Assembly: GCF_011752975.1 (NCBI RefSeq)
Contig: NZ_VWWP01000008.1
Span: 211,805 to 275,804, forward strand
Source: Chryseobacterium sp. Tr-659
Lineage (GTDB): Bacteria; Bacteroidota; Bacteroidia; Flavobacteriales; Weeksellaceae
Direction of reading: 5' to 3'
Length of the DNA stretch: 64,000 nt
Every line of letters starts with the position of its first letter. Within the stretch, counting starts at the first letter, position 1. The notes below the pieces were generated by a model that saw only the letters and a program-made list of their open reading frames with translations, was not told the DNA's origin and searched no databases. The position numbers and the translations under genes are program-made. Below, piece by piece: positions 23,689 to 32,628 of this stretch.

Positions 23689-24513
23689 ATGAAAAAACTG
23701 TTATTTTTATTATTGGGAACATTTATTTGTTTTTCCCAAAACAATAGATTTATATATGAAGTAGTCTATAAAAAAGATTCTGTTTCTAAAGATTTAATAA
23801 GAGAAAATTTTAATCTTGATGCAACTACAGAGGATATTGCCTATTATAATAGATTGTATTACGCCAACGATTCGTTATTTGCAGCCAAAAATCAGTATGG
23901 ATTTAAAGGTTATAAACTGACCTCATTTCTGATTAAAAAAAATAACAATAATGAATATCAGAATTATGAATATATAGGAGATGTAAATTTCTATAAGATA
24001 AACGAAAAAGCAGAACAGAATTGGAAGATTACAGACGCTGTTAAAACTTCTGATGGTATTCATCTTCAAAAAGCGGTAACAGAATTTGGAGGAAGAAGCT
24101 GGATAGCATGGTTCTCAAAAGATATTCCCATTCCTTATGGCCCTTATAAATTTAATGGTCTGCCCGGACTTATTATGGAATTATATGATACAAAAAATAA
24201 TTACTATTTCAGAGTGATTAAAAGTGAAAAAATTCCAGACACTTATAAAAGGACTTCATTAGAAAACTCTATTTCCAGGGCAATCCCTGTTGATCAGAAT
24301 AAATTGAATAAATTGAAATTAGAATTATATGACAGCCCTTTTAAATATATAATGAACGGAAGGCTTACGTTGCCTGAAGGAAAAAAATTGCAGCTAGATG
24401 ACGGAACTATTCTTACAAAAGAACAATTGAAACCCGCAGAAGCCAACGAAAGAAAAAAAATAAAATCTTTCAATAATCCGATAGAGCTTGACAAAGCAGT
24501 CAAATATCCTTAA
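23689..24513 (+). CDS. GLPGLI family protein 2
   Basis: A 274-residue secreted protein with signal peptide MKKLLFLLLGTFICFSQ and the GLPGLI motif at 157-162. Much of the sequence is shared with the cassette 1 copy, including NYEYIGDVNFYKI, FGGRxWIAWFSKDIP and the C-terminus. The match is exact in DNA only in one 62-base tract (24418-24479), which suggests local gene conversion. It is the last gene of cassette 2, 9 bases after the oxidase stop. Function unknown. Confidence 0.8.
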   Translation: MKKLLFLLLGTFICFSQNNRFIYEVVYKKDSVSKDLIRENFNLDATTEDIAYYNRLYYANDSLFAAKNQYGFKGYKLTSFLIKKNNNNEYQNYEYIGDVNFYKINEKAEQNWKITDAVKTSDGIHLQKAVTEFGGRSWIAWFSKDIPIPYGPYKFNGLPGLIMELYDTKNNYYFRVIKSEKIPDTYKRTSLENSISRAIPVDQNKLNKLKLELYDSPFKYIMNGRLTLPEGKKLQLDDGTILTKEQLKPAEANERKKIKSFNNPIELDKAVKYP

Positions 24514-24536
24514 TGAGGCACTTTATTAATAAACAA

Positions 24537-24567
24537 AATCCCTTTCAAAAGCTTGAAAGGGATTTTT
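24537..24567 (+). terminator. Terminator of peptide cassette 2
   Basis: A 12-bp stem (24537-24548 with 24553-24564) followed by Ts. It shares the CCTTTCAA/TTGAAAGG core with the terminator of cassette 1. Confidence 0.85.
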
Positions 24568-24589
24568 GTATTTCTGCTGATTCAGAATA

Positions 24590-26719
24590 TTATAAATTAT
24601 TCAGAATAAAATCTGTCATTTTCTGATACAGTTGCGGCCTTGTCTGTCCACCGTAAATTCCGTGGTTTTTGTCAGGGTAAGCCATGAAATCGAATTGCTT
24701 TTTGTTTTGAATCAAAGCTTCAGAGAATTCCATAGAGTTCTGGAAGTGAACATTATCATCAGCCGTTCCATGGATTAACAGAAATTTGCCTTTCAATAAA
24801 TTGGCATATTCGGTAGGGGAGTTTTTATCATATCCATCCGGATTTTCCTGAGGTGTTCTCATAAATCTTTCCGTATATACAGAATCATAATATCTCCAGT
24901 TGGTTACAGGAGCTACTGCGATTCCCACTTTGAAAACATCAGCTCCTTTAGTCATAGCCAGGCTGGTCATATAGCCACCGAAACTCCACCCGAACATCCC
25001 GATTCTGCTCTTATCAATATAAGATTGGTTTCCGAACCATTTTGCTGCAGTAATCTGGTCTTCAATCTCGTATTTCCCAAGATTCATGTAAGTTACCTTC
25101 TTATATTTTGCTCCTTTATAACCGGTTCCGCGCCCGTCTACACAAGCAACGATGTATCCCTTTTGTACAAGGTGGTTGAACCACATGGCATTTCCGTTAT
25201 CCCAAGAGTTTGAAACCTGCTGAGACCCCGGTCCGGAATACTGGAACATAAATAAAGGATATTTTTTATTTGGATCGAAGTTCTTAGGCTTCATTATCCA
25301 TGCATTCATCTGATCACCAACAGCATTCGGAATAGTAATGAATTCTTTTACCGCAAAATTATCCGTTTTTAATTTCTGCAACTGGTCGTTATTATTCTGA
25401 AGCTCTTTTACAGCTTTTCCATTGCCATCTTTTAAAACATAAGTGTAAGGTCTTGCAGCGGTAGAAGATGTTTCAATAAAATAGTTGTAATTTTTACTGA
25501 AATTAGCCGAATTGTTTCCTTCCGTATTAGAGATCAGCTGAGATTTCCCATTTTCAATATTTACTTTGGAAACCACTTTATTGATGCTCCCTTTCTCCGT
25601 AGTCTGAACGTAAATTTCTTTAGATTTCGGGTTGAAACCATAATAATCGGTAACTTCCCAATTTCCTTTCGTAATCTGTTTTTTGAGCTTACCATCCTTG
25701 TCATACCAGTAAAGGTGGCGGTTGCCATCTCTTTCAGAAGCCCAAAGGAAAGAGTTGTCCTCAAGAAACTCCAATGTAGGGCTATCCGTATCAATCCATT
25801 TATCATCCGTTTCGGTAAATAATTTCTGAACCGCTCCAGTTTTGGTATTAACTTTTAAAATGTCCGAAGCATTCTGAATTCTCTCAGAAGTAATCAGAAC
25901 AATTTCATCCGGTTTTGCGGTCTGGAAAACATTGGGGATATAATAGTTTTTGAAAGAACCTAAATTCAACAGCATTATTTTCCCGGTATCAAGACGGTAT
26001 AATTGTGCAGATACTACAGAATTCTTTTCACCCGCTTTTGGATATTTGTAACGCATTTCTACCGGATACAGGTTTTTACCGTAAATTGGAATATAGATTT
26101 CCGGAACTTGGCTTTCATCAGATTTTACAAATACAATGGCATCAGAATTTTTTGTCCATTCATACTGTTTTGCGTGCCCGAATTCTTCTTCATAAACCCA
26201 ATCTGCCAAACCATTGAGGATGGAGTTCTTTTTACCATCAGTCGTTACCTGGATAATTTTCCCCGAAGTAAGATCCTGATAGAACAGGTTGTTGTCAGAG
26301 ATGAAAGCTACTTTGGTAGCATCAGGAGAAAAGGAAGGTTCCTGAACTGTTTTTCCCTCATTCAAACTGATAGTCTTTCCGGATTTTAAATCTTTTACAT
26401 CAAATTTTCCAAGGAAAGAATGTCTGTAAATCGGCTGGCTTCCTACCTGTAAAAGAATTTTTGATTCATCATCAGAAAAAATATAGCTTTCGAATTTTCC
26501 GTCAACAATATTTCCTTCCTTCTGAGAAGTTTTGTAAGAATACTTTGCAATTCCTGAAGGCTCAATAACAAGATAATTTTCACCATTTTTCATGGAAGAG
26601 ATTCCTGCAATTCCTTTTCCCCGGTAGTATCCCGAATATATCTTATCTAAAGTGATTTCCTGTGCCGATACATTTTGGAATGCCGCAGCTACAGTAAGTG
26701 TTAAGAGTAGTTTTTTCAT
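24590..26719 (-). CDS. S9 family peptidase (dipeptidyl peptidase IV)
   Basis: A 709-residue secreted prolyl oligopeptidase-family enzyme from the ATG at 26719 (MKKLLLTLTVAAAFQNVSAQ, a good signal peptide); an in-frame ATG 9 bases upstream would add three residues. The N-terminal ~460 residues form the DPP IV beta-propeller (DWVYEEEFGHAKQYEWTKN carries the Glu-Glu motif that binds the substrate N-terminus). The C-terminal alpha/beta hydrolase has the nucleophile GWSFGGY (Ser about 579), HGTADDNVHF with the Asp, and the His in YPDKNHGI. It removes X-Pro or X-Ala dipeptides in the periplasm. These would be substrates for POT importers such as those at 12.8-18.4 kb. Confidence 0.93.
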   Translation of the reverse strand: MKKLLLTLTVAAAFQNVSAQEITLDKIYSGYYRGKGIAGISSMKNGENYLVIEPSGIAKYSYKTSQKEGNIVDGKFESYIFSDDESKILLQVGSQPIYRHSFLGKFDVKDLKSGKTISLNEGKTVQEPSFSPDATKVAFISDNNLFYQDLTSGKIIQVTTDGKKNSILNGLADWVYEEEFGHAKQYEWTKNSDAIVFVKSDESQVPEIYIPIYGKNLYPVEMRYKYPKAGEKNSVVSAQLYRLDTGKIMLLNLGSFKNYYIPNVFQTAKPDEIVLITSERIQNASDILKVNTKTGAVQKLFTETDDKWIDTDSPTLEFLEDNSFLWASERDGNRHLYWYDKDGKLKKQITKGNWEVTDYYGFNPKSKEIYVQTTEKGSINKVVSKVNIENGKSQLISNTEGNNSANFSKNYNYFIETSSTAARPYTYVLKDGNGKAVKELQNNNDQLQKLKTDNFAVKEFITIPNAVGDQMNAWIMKPKNFDPNKKYPLFMFQYSGPGSQQVSNSWDNGNAMWFNHLVQKGYIVACVDGRGTGYKGAKYKKVTYMNLGKYEIEDQITAAKWFGNQSYIDKSRIGMFGWSFGGYMTSLAMTKGADVFKVGIAVAPVTNWRYYDSVYTERFMRTPQENPDGYDKNSPTEYANLLKGKFLLIHGTADDNVHFQNSMEFSEALIQNKKQFDFMAYPDKNHGIYGGQTRPQLYQKMTDFILNNL

Positions 26720-26840
26720 TTCTAACATTAATGGATTTCAAAGATAATGATTTTATTAAAATGTGTAAAAAAGCTTTTCACAATACGCTTTTGGCAAAAA
26801 AATTGAATATCATTAAGTATAATCAAATCAAATAATAATT

Positions 26841-27314
26841 ATGGAAACGAATGCATACAATCAGAAACTCAACCGTTACGTATTGAACGATCAGATTGTT
26901 TATACAGGTTTTTCCAGCTTTAAAGATGCGGAAGAATATACAAAGCGAAAAGGCGGAACACTCGTTGAAATAGGGTTTAAAGACGGAAACGATAACCCTG
27001 AAATTACAGATGAAGCCGGCTTGATAGAGAAAAAACTTCATTACTATGTGTATGCAGGCGATGAATATAAATTTATCCACTCATCTGATCCCGGCTTTAG
27101 AAAATATGCAGATGAGCTGCAGAAAATAAAGGCTAAAAATGATAAAACAAGCCCGGATGAAAGGTATTTTGCCAATTTCGAAATTGAAAATATAGAAGAC
27201 CCGATTATTGTGATTAAAAATGATCATTTTGAATCGGTAACTTCGAGAGAGCGTTCAAAGTATTTGAAGCATGCCAGAGTTTATGAACTAGGGGTATCCC
27301 TGCCGAAATCTTAA
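26841..27314 (+). CDS. Hypothetical protein, 157 residues
   Basis: I do not recognise a family. The protein is soluble, charged and without signal peptide or membrane segment. It has an N-terminal segment (VLNDQIVYTGFSSFKDAEEYTKRKGGTLVEIGF) that reads like a small alpha/beta fold, and a repeated acidic/basic pattern later. The ATG follows an AT-rich leader. A DUF6496 gene starts 10 bases after the stop, so the two may be co-transcribed. Codon use is like that of the neighbours. Confidence 0.65.
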   Translation: METNAYNQKLNRYVLNDQIVYTGFSSFKDAEEYTKRKGGTLVEIGFKDGNDNPEITDEAGLIEKKLHYYVYAGDEYKFIHSSDPGFRKYADELQKIKAKNDKTSPDERYFANFEIENIEDPIIVIKNDHFESVTSRERSKYLKHARVYELGVSLPKS

Positions 27315-27326
27315 AAAAAATGGATG

Positions 27327-27509
27327 ATGAGCAAGACTAAATATTCAGACAAAGCTCAGGACAAAGTAGGAAAAGTGATGCACGAATTTAAGGAAGGAAA
27401 ACTGAAGTCTTCCTCCGGAAAAAAAGTGACAAGCAGAAAACAGGCCATAGCCATCGGTATTTCTGAAGCAAGAGAAAAAGGCTTGAAAGTGCCTCCAAAG
27501 AAAAAATAA
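27327..27509 (+). CDS. DUF6496 small basic protein
   Basis: About 60 residues, lysine-rich, with the pattern KVGKVMHEFKEGKLKSSSGKKVTSRKQAIAIGISEAREKG typical of DUF6496, a family of short bacterial proteins of unknown function with a possible nucleic-acid-binding character. Two ATGs are adjacent (27324 and 27327). It sits just downstream of the 157-residue hypothetical and ends at a strong bidirectional terminator. Confidence 0.8.
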   Translation: MSKTKYSDKAQDKVGKVMHEFKEGKLKSSSGKKVTSRKQAIAIGISEAREKGLKVPPKKK

Positions 27510-27520
27510 TCATTCTAAAA

Positions 27521-27560
27521 TAAAAAATGCCCGGAAATTTCCGGGCATTTTTTATTTTTT
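27521..27560. terminator. Bidirectional terminator, DUF6496 / phosphorylase
   Basis: A perfect stem of roughly 12 bp around AAATGCCCGG/CCGGGCATTT, flanked by As on the left and Ts on the right, between converging genes. Confidence 0.85.
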
Positions 27561-27611
27561 AAGCAAAACTACAAATTATCTATTTCGCGATTTTGACATT
27601 TAACGTTTTTG

Positions 27612-29276
27612 CTATTTTGCTTCATTATAAAGTATTCTGTAATATTCATCCGCCATTCTGTCGCTGTTGAAATGATCTTTCACATCGTTCATCGCGTTAT
27701 GCTGAATTTTTCTCCACTGATCAGGACGATCGTAGTAAGTGGGAAGAATTTCATTTTCAAGAAGCTCGTATAATTTATTCAGATCATAATTATCCTGTTC
27801 ATAGATACTCATGTTCAGGTAGTCGGCTTTTGGAACTACAAAAGAGTTTTCTCCGCTTTTAGCAAATTCAGGAATCCAGCCATCGTCTGTGGATAAATTT
27901 ACAGAACCGTTCATGGCAGCCGTCATTCCTGAAGTTCCTGAAGCTTCTCTCGGAACCCTTGGATTATTTAACCATAGATCCGAGCCCTGTTTTAAAGATT
28001 TGCTTAAAGAAAGCTCATAACCTGTAAGAACAGCCATGTTCTTGTGGTTTTTACTTTCCTCAACCAACGTATTGAAAGTGGATATTGCAGAATAATCCAT
28101 TGGGTAAGGTTTTCCTGCCCAGATAATCTGTACCGGATATTTTGGATTGTTCAGAAGTCTGTAGAATCTGTCTTTGTCATGTAAAAGAAGTTCCGCACGC
28201 TTGTAACCTGCAAATCTTCTTGCCCAGACAATGGTGAAAACATTCGGGTTGAAGAGATTTCCTGTCTGATCCGCTACAATGCTGAATAATTTTTTCTTTA
28301 AATGCTTCTTACGGTAATCAAAAACCATTGAATCATTTTCATCTTTGGCATTGTATAAAGGTTTGTCTGCCCAATATTTAAATTCCTGAGCGTTGGTGAT
28401 GGAAGTGATTTCACAGATTCCCGGGTATTTATTCCACATAGCTCTGGAAACAACACCATGAAGCTGGGAAACACCGTTGGCAATTCTTGCCATTTTCAAA
28501 GCACAAAGCGAATGGTTAAAACGTTCATCATGAGCTCCTTCAATATTTTTTACTTCCTCTATGCTGTACCCTGAGAAATAAGACATGTCATAACATAATT
28601 TCATATTATGCTTTTCATTTCCGGCTTCTTCAGGAGTGTGGGTAGTGAAAACAAGCTTTTCTTTTACTTTATTCAGGTCTCCGTTATATTTTTTCAACAG
28701 GTAAAATGCCGCGGGAAGCCCGTGGGCCTCGTTTAAATGATAAACATCTCTTTCAATGTTCATTTCATCAAGAAGTTTGGCACCTCCTTTTCCCAATAAG
28801 ATATATTGTGCCAGCTTTGTAGATTCATTGGCATCGTATAATTTATGACAGATTGTTTTTGAAACATGGTCATTTTCCGGAACATCCGTAGAAAGGAAGA
28901 ACATGGGAGCCGTATTGAAGATTTCAGGATCAAGGTACCACACTTTTACCCAAACCGGAGCACTGTGGATTTCAATCTGAAACTTGATCCCGGTATCTTC
29001 AAGAAAGCTGTACATTTTCCTCGTCCATACCGGCTGAAGCGTCTGATCATGATTTCTGGCCTGGTCATAATAACCAAATTTCCATAGAATACCAATACCG
29101 ATAAGGTCCTGTTTAAGATTATAAGCACTTCTCATGTGAGATCCGGCAAGGAAGCCAAGTCCTCCCGAATATATCTTCAGTACTTGCTCAAGGGCAAATT
29201 CCATTGAGAAATAAACAGCTTTTTTGGAATATTGAGGATTGATGTTGTAGGGTATTTTAAAATTCCTAAAATCCAT
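27612..29276 (-). CDS. Alpha-glucan phosphorylase-like protein, PLP lysine replaced
   Basis: A 554-residue GT35-type protein, much shorter than classical glycogen phosphorylases (about 800). Recognisable segments are FSMEFALEQVLKIYSGGLGFLAGSH, VYHLNEAHG, VFTTHTPEEAGN, TIVWARRFAGYKR and VPREASGTSGMTAAMNGSVNLS. In active phosphorylases the last motif carries the lysine that binds pyridoxal phosphate (GTxxMK); here it reads GTSGMT, codon ACG. The GDH of the N-terminal glucan motif is GSH. Phosphorolysis of alpha-glucan is therefore doubtful, and a regulatory or different transferase role is possible. The gene stands alone between a terminator and a divergent hypothetical. Confidence 0.8.
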   Translation of the reverse strand: MDFRNFKIPYNINPQYSKKAVYFSMEFALEQVLKIYSGGLGFLAGSHMRSAYNLKQDLIGIGILWKFGYYDQARNHDQTLQPVWTRKMYSFLEDTGIKFQIEIHSAPVWVKVWYLDPEIFNTAPMFFLSTDVPENDHVSKTICHKLYDANESTKLAQYILLGKGGAKLLDEMNIERDVYHLNEAHGLPAAFYLLKKYNGDLNKVKEKLVFTTHTPEEAGNEKHNMKLCYDMSYFSGYSIEEVKNIEGAHDERFNHSLCALKMARIANGVSQLHGVVSRAMWNKYPGICEITSITNAQEFKYWADKPLYNAKDENDSMVFDYRKKHLKKKLFSIVADQTGNLFNPNVFTIVWARRFAGYKRAELLLHDKDRFYRLLNNPKYPVQIIWAGKPYPMDYSAISTFNTLVEESKNHKNMAVLTGYELSLSKSLKQGSDLWLNNPRVPREASGTSGMTAAMNGSVNLSTDDGWIPEFAKSGENSFVVPKADYLNMSIYEQDNYDLNKLYELLENEILPTYYDRPDQWRKIQHNAMNDVKDHFNSDRMADEYYRILYNEAK

Positions 29277-29480
29277 AAATGTGGGTTTGTGTTAGAAGGG
29301 ACAAAGGTATTAATTATCAAAATAAACTTTACATTAATTAATAGATAAATTAATTTTAAAAGTAGATATCGGATTGTTTTTTTACCTATCTTTAAGTGTG
29401 TAAATTTTTGATTATCAAAAACTTTTAATGATGAAAGCCTGTGGCTGCATGTGTTCTTTAATTTAATAAAAAAATCACAC

Positions 29481-30278
29481 ATGAAAAAGACGTTTTCTGA
29501 TGAAGATCTGATTAAGAATCTGAGTTTATATTACCTGAACAGGCATTTGAAAAAAAAGCCCATAGAAAAGTATCACCGTACCATAGATGAATCTCCGCTT
29601 CATGATCGTGAAAAATACAGAAAGAAGTCAGAGATACTTCTTCTCAACTCTTTTATGCATCATTTCCCCGAAGTGAAATTTGAGAATCTTACCTGCGAGA
29701 GCCCGGACTTTATCGCAAAATTGAATGACAAAAAAATCGGAATAGAACTGACCGAAGTAATCAATCATCTGGAAATGAAAAAAGTAGAAAGTACTTTGAA
29801 TAAGATGTTCCGTCAGGCAGAAATATTATTAGAACAGGAAGACACTACGAAATATCGTGGTGTTTATTTTTTAGAATTCCATCCCAATATTAAATTTGAT
29901 AATCTAGAAGCACAGGAAGAAAACATTATCAATATTTATAAAAGTATCAAAAAAAATAAAGCAATTGGCTGCGTAAAAAGTATCAGAAAATCTTTCCACC
30001 GCAGAAATGTTTTTATTACTCATGAATACAGTATGAATCTATTTGATGAGCTTTGCTCGGAGAAGATTCTTGAGCTTATTGAAAAAAAGAACGAAAAATT
30101 TCCTTATTATGACACTTCCGTAGACGAATGCTGGCTGGTGATTGTTTCGGATATGAATTCTATTGCTTCAAGATATACTTTTATTCAGGATAAAGAACAT
30201 TTGAATGAAGTAAAAAGTCCCTTCCATAAAATTTTTCACCTGGAAAACCTGTGCGGTAATATTACAAGTATAAAATAA
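29481..30278 (+). CDS. Hypothetical protein, possible PD-(D/E)xK nuclease fold
   Basis: 265 residues from the ATG at 29481 (MKKTFSDEDL); an earlier in-frame start at 29451 is not needed. Residues 70-95 read TCESPDFIAKLNDKKIGIELTEV: Pro-Asp (75-76), a short gap, then Gly-Ile-Glu-Leu-Thr (Glu89). This is the layout of the PD-(D/E)xK nuclease core, though the usual Lys is Thr. A helix with Glu at 50-51 could supply the first acidic residue. No signal peptide or membrane segment. No modification enzyme or toxin partner is next to it. The fold assignment is inference. Confidence 0.6.
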   Translation: MKKTFSDEDLIKNLSLYYLNRHLKKKPIEKYHRTIDESPLHDREKYRKKSEILLLNSFMHHFPEVKFENLTCESPDFIAKLNDKKIGIELTEVINHLEMKKVESTLNKMFRQAEILLEQEDTTKYRGVYFLEFHPNIKFDNLEAQEENIINIYKSIKKNKAIGCVKSIRKSFHRRNVFITHEYSMNLFDELCSEKILELIEKKNEKFPYYDTSVDECWLVIVSDMNSIASRYTFIQDKEHLNEVKSPFHKIFHLENLCGNITSIK

Positions 30279-30434
30279 GTTTTCATTGTTATATGTTTAA
30301 ATATTTCGCGTTTTAATTTAAAATACTTTAAAATTATTTATATTTTATTGTTTGTAATTAAAATATAGGTATATTTGGTATAGGTTGAATATCAGTCTGA
30401 TTAATAACCAATTTAACCATAAAAACATATATCT

Positions 30435-32540
30435 ATGAGAAAACTTTTACTCTTTGCACTCCTGTGTATGTCTCATATTTTGTATTCTCAGGCGGATTGC
30501 GCTACTGCTCTGTCAGTTTGTGGAAATTCAAATATTACGTATAGTCCTTCAGGATATGGTGATATAAAGGAATTAGTAAATTCGGGAAGCTGTATAGACT
30601 TTACCGGAGAACACAACTCAATCTGGTATAAAATTACCATTGCTACCGGAGGTACACTCACTTTTGATCTGGTTCCGAATAATCCAGATGCAGATTATGA
30701 CTGGGCGATCTTTGGCCCTAATGTAACGTGTGGAAGTCTGGGCTCTCCAATACGTTGTAACGCAGCAACCGTTATCGGTCCAGGACCAGCTACAGGATTG
30801 AATATGACAAGTACGCTTTTAAGTGCTGCCGGAGGTTCCCTTACACCTTATTGCAGATACATGGATGTTCTTCCCGGGCAAACTTATTATTTATTTATAG
30901 ACAATTGGGTGAGCAGTACGAGCTCCACTACCGCTCCGTTTTCTTTAACGTGGGGAGGAACTGCAACGCTGGCATCTCCATTTACAGATCCTAATATTCA
31001 GACGCAGCCGTTTAACCCTCCGGGAATTCCAGCTGCAAATCCTGCTGATCCGAGAGAAGTAGTAATATGCTCAAGTACGGCTTTGTTTGATTTTTCTACA
31101 TTGTCTGCAGGGATTCTTAACGGGAATCAAAATTTCAATGTCAGCTATCATGTAACACAGAATGATGCTTTAACAGGTAATAACCCGATTACGGCACCAA
31201 GAACGGTAAATACAACTACTGTTTTTTATTATAGTATCAACTATACAGATCCGACGAATCCGGTCAATCCGCTCAATAAATGTAAACAAATCGGAGCATT
31301 TAAGTTTAAAGACGGTTCTATTACGGTTAAAAATGTAACATTAACCCAGTGCAACAATAATAATGCGGGAACAGCAACATATGATTTAACGACAGCTGAT
31401 GTCATTGCCAATCCGAATGTGACGAAGAAATATTATCATACGATGTCTGATCTCAATGCCGGTATCAATGAAATAACCAATCCAATGGCATTTGTATCCG
31501 CAGAAGGAGTCATTTACGTGAAAGTAATTTCTGAATTCGGGTGTACCGCAGTGGCACAAATCACTTTAAAATTCTATCCGCTGGTAGTGGTAAATGAAGT
31601 AACATTAAGATCATGCTTTATAGAATCCAATCCTTCTACTGCATCTTTTAATCTTGTCAATGCATCTGTAACCGGTCAGAACCCTGTTCCGATAAAAAAA
31701 TATTATCCGTCACTTACCGATGCAATCAATCAAACCAATGAGATTATGAATCCAGGTGCTTATATAGCTCCAAACGGATTTGTATATATAAGAGTTTCCA
31801 ATGCACAGGGATGTTATGCCATAGCGAGAGTAACTCTGGTAGTGATTCCGCCGGTATATTCAGACATTCTTAAAGATAAAACCATTTGTGCAGAAGAGCA
31901 GACGGTTCTGGATGCCGGACCAGGTTTCAAAAGCTATGAATGGAGCACAGGAGCTACTACTCAAACCATCAAAGCGGGAATTGGAGTATATTGGGTAAAG
32001 CTTAAAACTGGTGAATGTATTACAATGCAGACTGTTAAAGTAATTCCTTCTGAACAGCCGGTTGTTTCCGGAATTGATATTTCCAACAATACAATTACCG
32101 TTAATGTAATTGGCGGGAATCCTGCCTATAAATATTCAATTGATAAGATCATTTGGCAGGACTCCAATGTTTTTACCAATCTTTCAAGAGGAGACCATAA
32201 AGTGTATGTAAAAGATGCTTACAACTGTGATCCTATAGAAATAGGAATTGTAGTCCCTAATCTGGTGAATGTGATTACGCCTAACGCAGACGGTGTGAAT
32301 GATGTGATTGATTATTCTGCATTGGCTAACAAGCAAAATCTCATCCTGAATGTTTTTGACAGATACGGAAATAAAATTCATCAGGCAGACCGTCAAAACG
32401 GATATAAATGGGATGGCACCCAGGGCGGAAGAAGAGTGCCTACGGGAACTTATTGGTATTCTGTAACATGGAATGAGAATAATAAAAACAGTACTCCTGT
32501 CAAATTTACAGGTTGGGTATTGGTGAAAAACAGAGAATAA
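30435..32540 (+). CDS. Secreted protein with T9SS type B (CHU_C) sorting domain
   Basis: A 701-residue extracellular protein. Signal peptide MRKLLLFALLCMSHILYSQ, then a Cys-containing N-terminal beta domain (ADCATALSVCGNSNITYSPSG, with HNSIWYKITIATGGTLTFDL), repeated modules that alternate 'VxLxxC...' and 'ixNPxaYxxxxGxxYVRVSnxxGC' (about residues 290-470), an EWSTGATTQTIK motif, and a C-terminal gliding-motility-associated domain: VNVITPNADGVNDVIDY, LNVFDRYGNKIHQ, WDGTQGGRRVPTGTYWYSVTW. Type B cargo is exported by the type IX system encoded at 44-49 kb and in porZ. Probably an adhesin or surface protein. Single gene with its own terminator. Confidence 0.9.
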   Translation: MRKLLLFALLCMSHILYSQADCATALSVCGNSNITYSPSGYGDIKELVNSGSCIDFTGEHNSIWYKITIATGGTLTFDLVPNNPDADYDWAIFGPNVTCGSLGSPIRCNAATVIGPGPATGLNMTSTLLSAAGGSLTPYCRYMDVLPGQTYYLFIDNWVSSTSSTTAPFSLTWGGTATLASPFTDPNIQTQPFNPPGIPAANPADPREVVICSSTALFDFSTLSAGILNGNQNFNVSYHVTQNDALTGNNPITAPRTVNTTTVFYYSINYTDPTNPVNPLNKCKQIGAFKFKDGSITVKNVTLTQCNNNNAGTATYDLTTADVIANPNVTKKYYHTMSDLNAGINEITNPMAFVSAEGVIYVKVISEFGCTAVAQITLKFYPLVVVNEVTLRSCFIESNPSTASFNLVNASVTGQNPVPIKKYYPSLTDAINQTNEIMNPGAYIAPNGFVYIRVSNAQGCYAIARVTLVVIPPVYSDILKDKTICAEEQTVLDAGPGFKSYEWSTGATTQTIKAGIGVYWVKLKTGECITMQTVKVIPSEQPVVSGIDISNNTITVNVIGGNPAYKYSIDKIIWQDSNVFTNLSRGDHKVYVKDAYNCDPIEIGIVVPNLVNVITPNADGVNDVIDYSALANKQNLILNVFDRYGNKIHQADRQNGYKWDGTQGGRRVPTGTYWYSVTWNENNKNSTPVKFTGWVLVKNRE

Positions 32541-32561
32541 TCATAAATAAAATACATAGAC

Positions 32562-32592
32562 AAAACCACTTCATCCGAGGTGGTTTTTATTT
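32562..32592 (+). terminator. Terminator of the T9SS type B cargo gene
   Basis: An 8-bp stem AAAACCAC (32562-32569) / GTGGTTTT (32580-32587) with T-rich tail. Confidence 0.8.
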
Positions 32593-32628
32593 TAAAAAAT
32601 AACTACATTAGTTATCAAAATAGAAGGT

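Noticed and set aside
16763..24567. Lanthipeptide or sactipeptide biosynthesis around the Cys-rich peptides
   Set aside because: No LanM/LanB/LanC or radical-SAM gene lies within the cassettes or near them; the only modifying enzymes fit disulfide chemistry.
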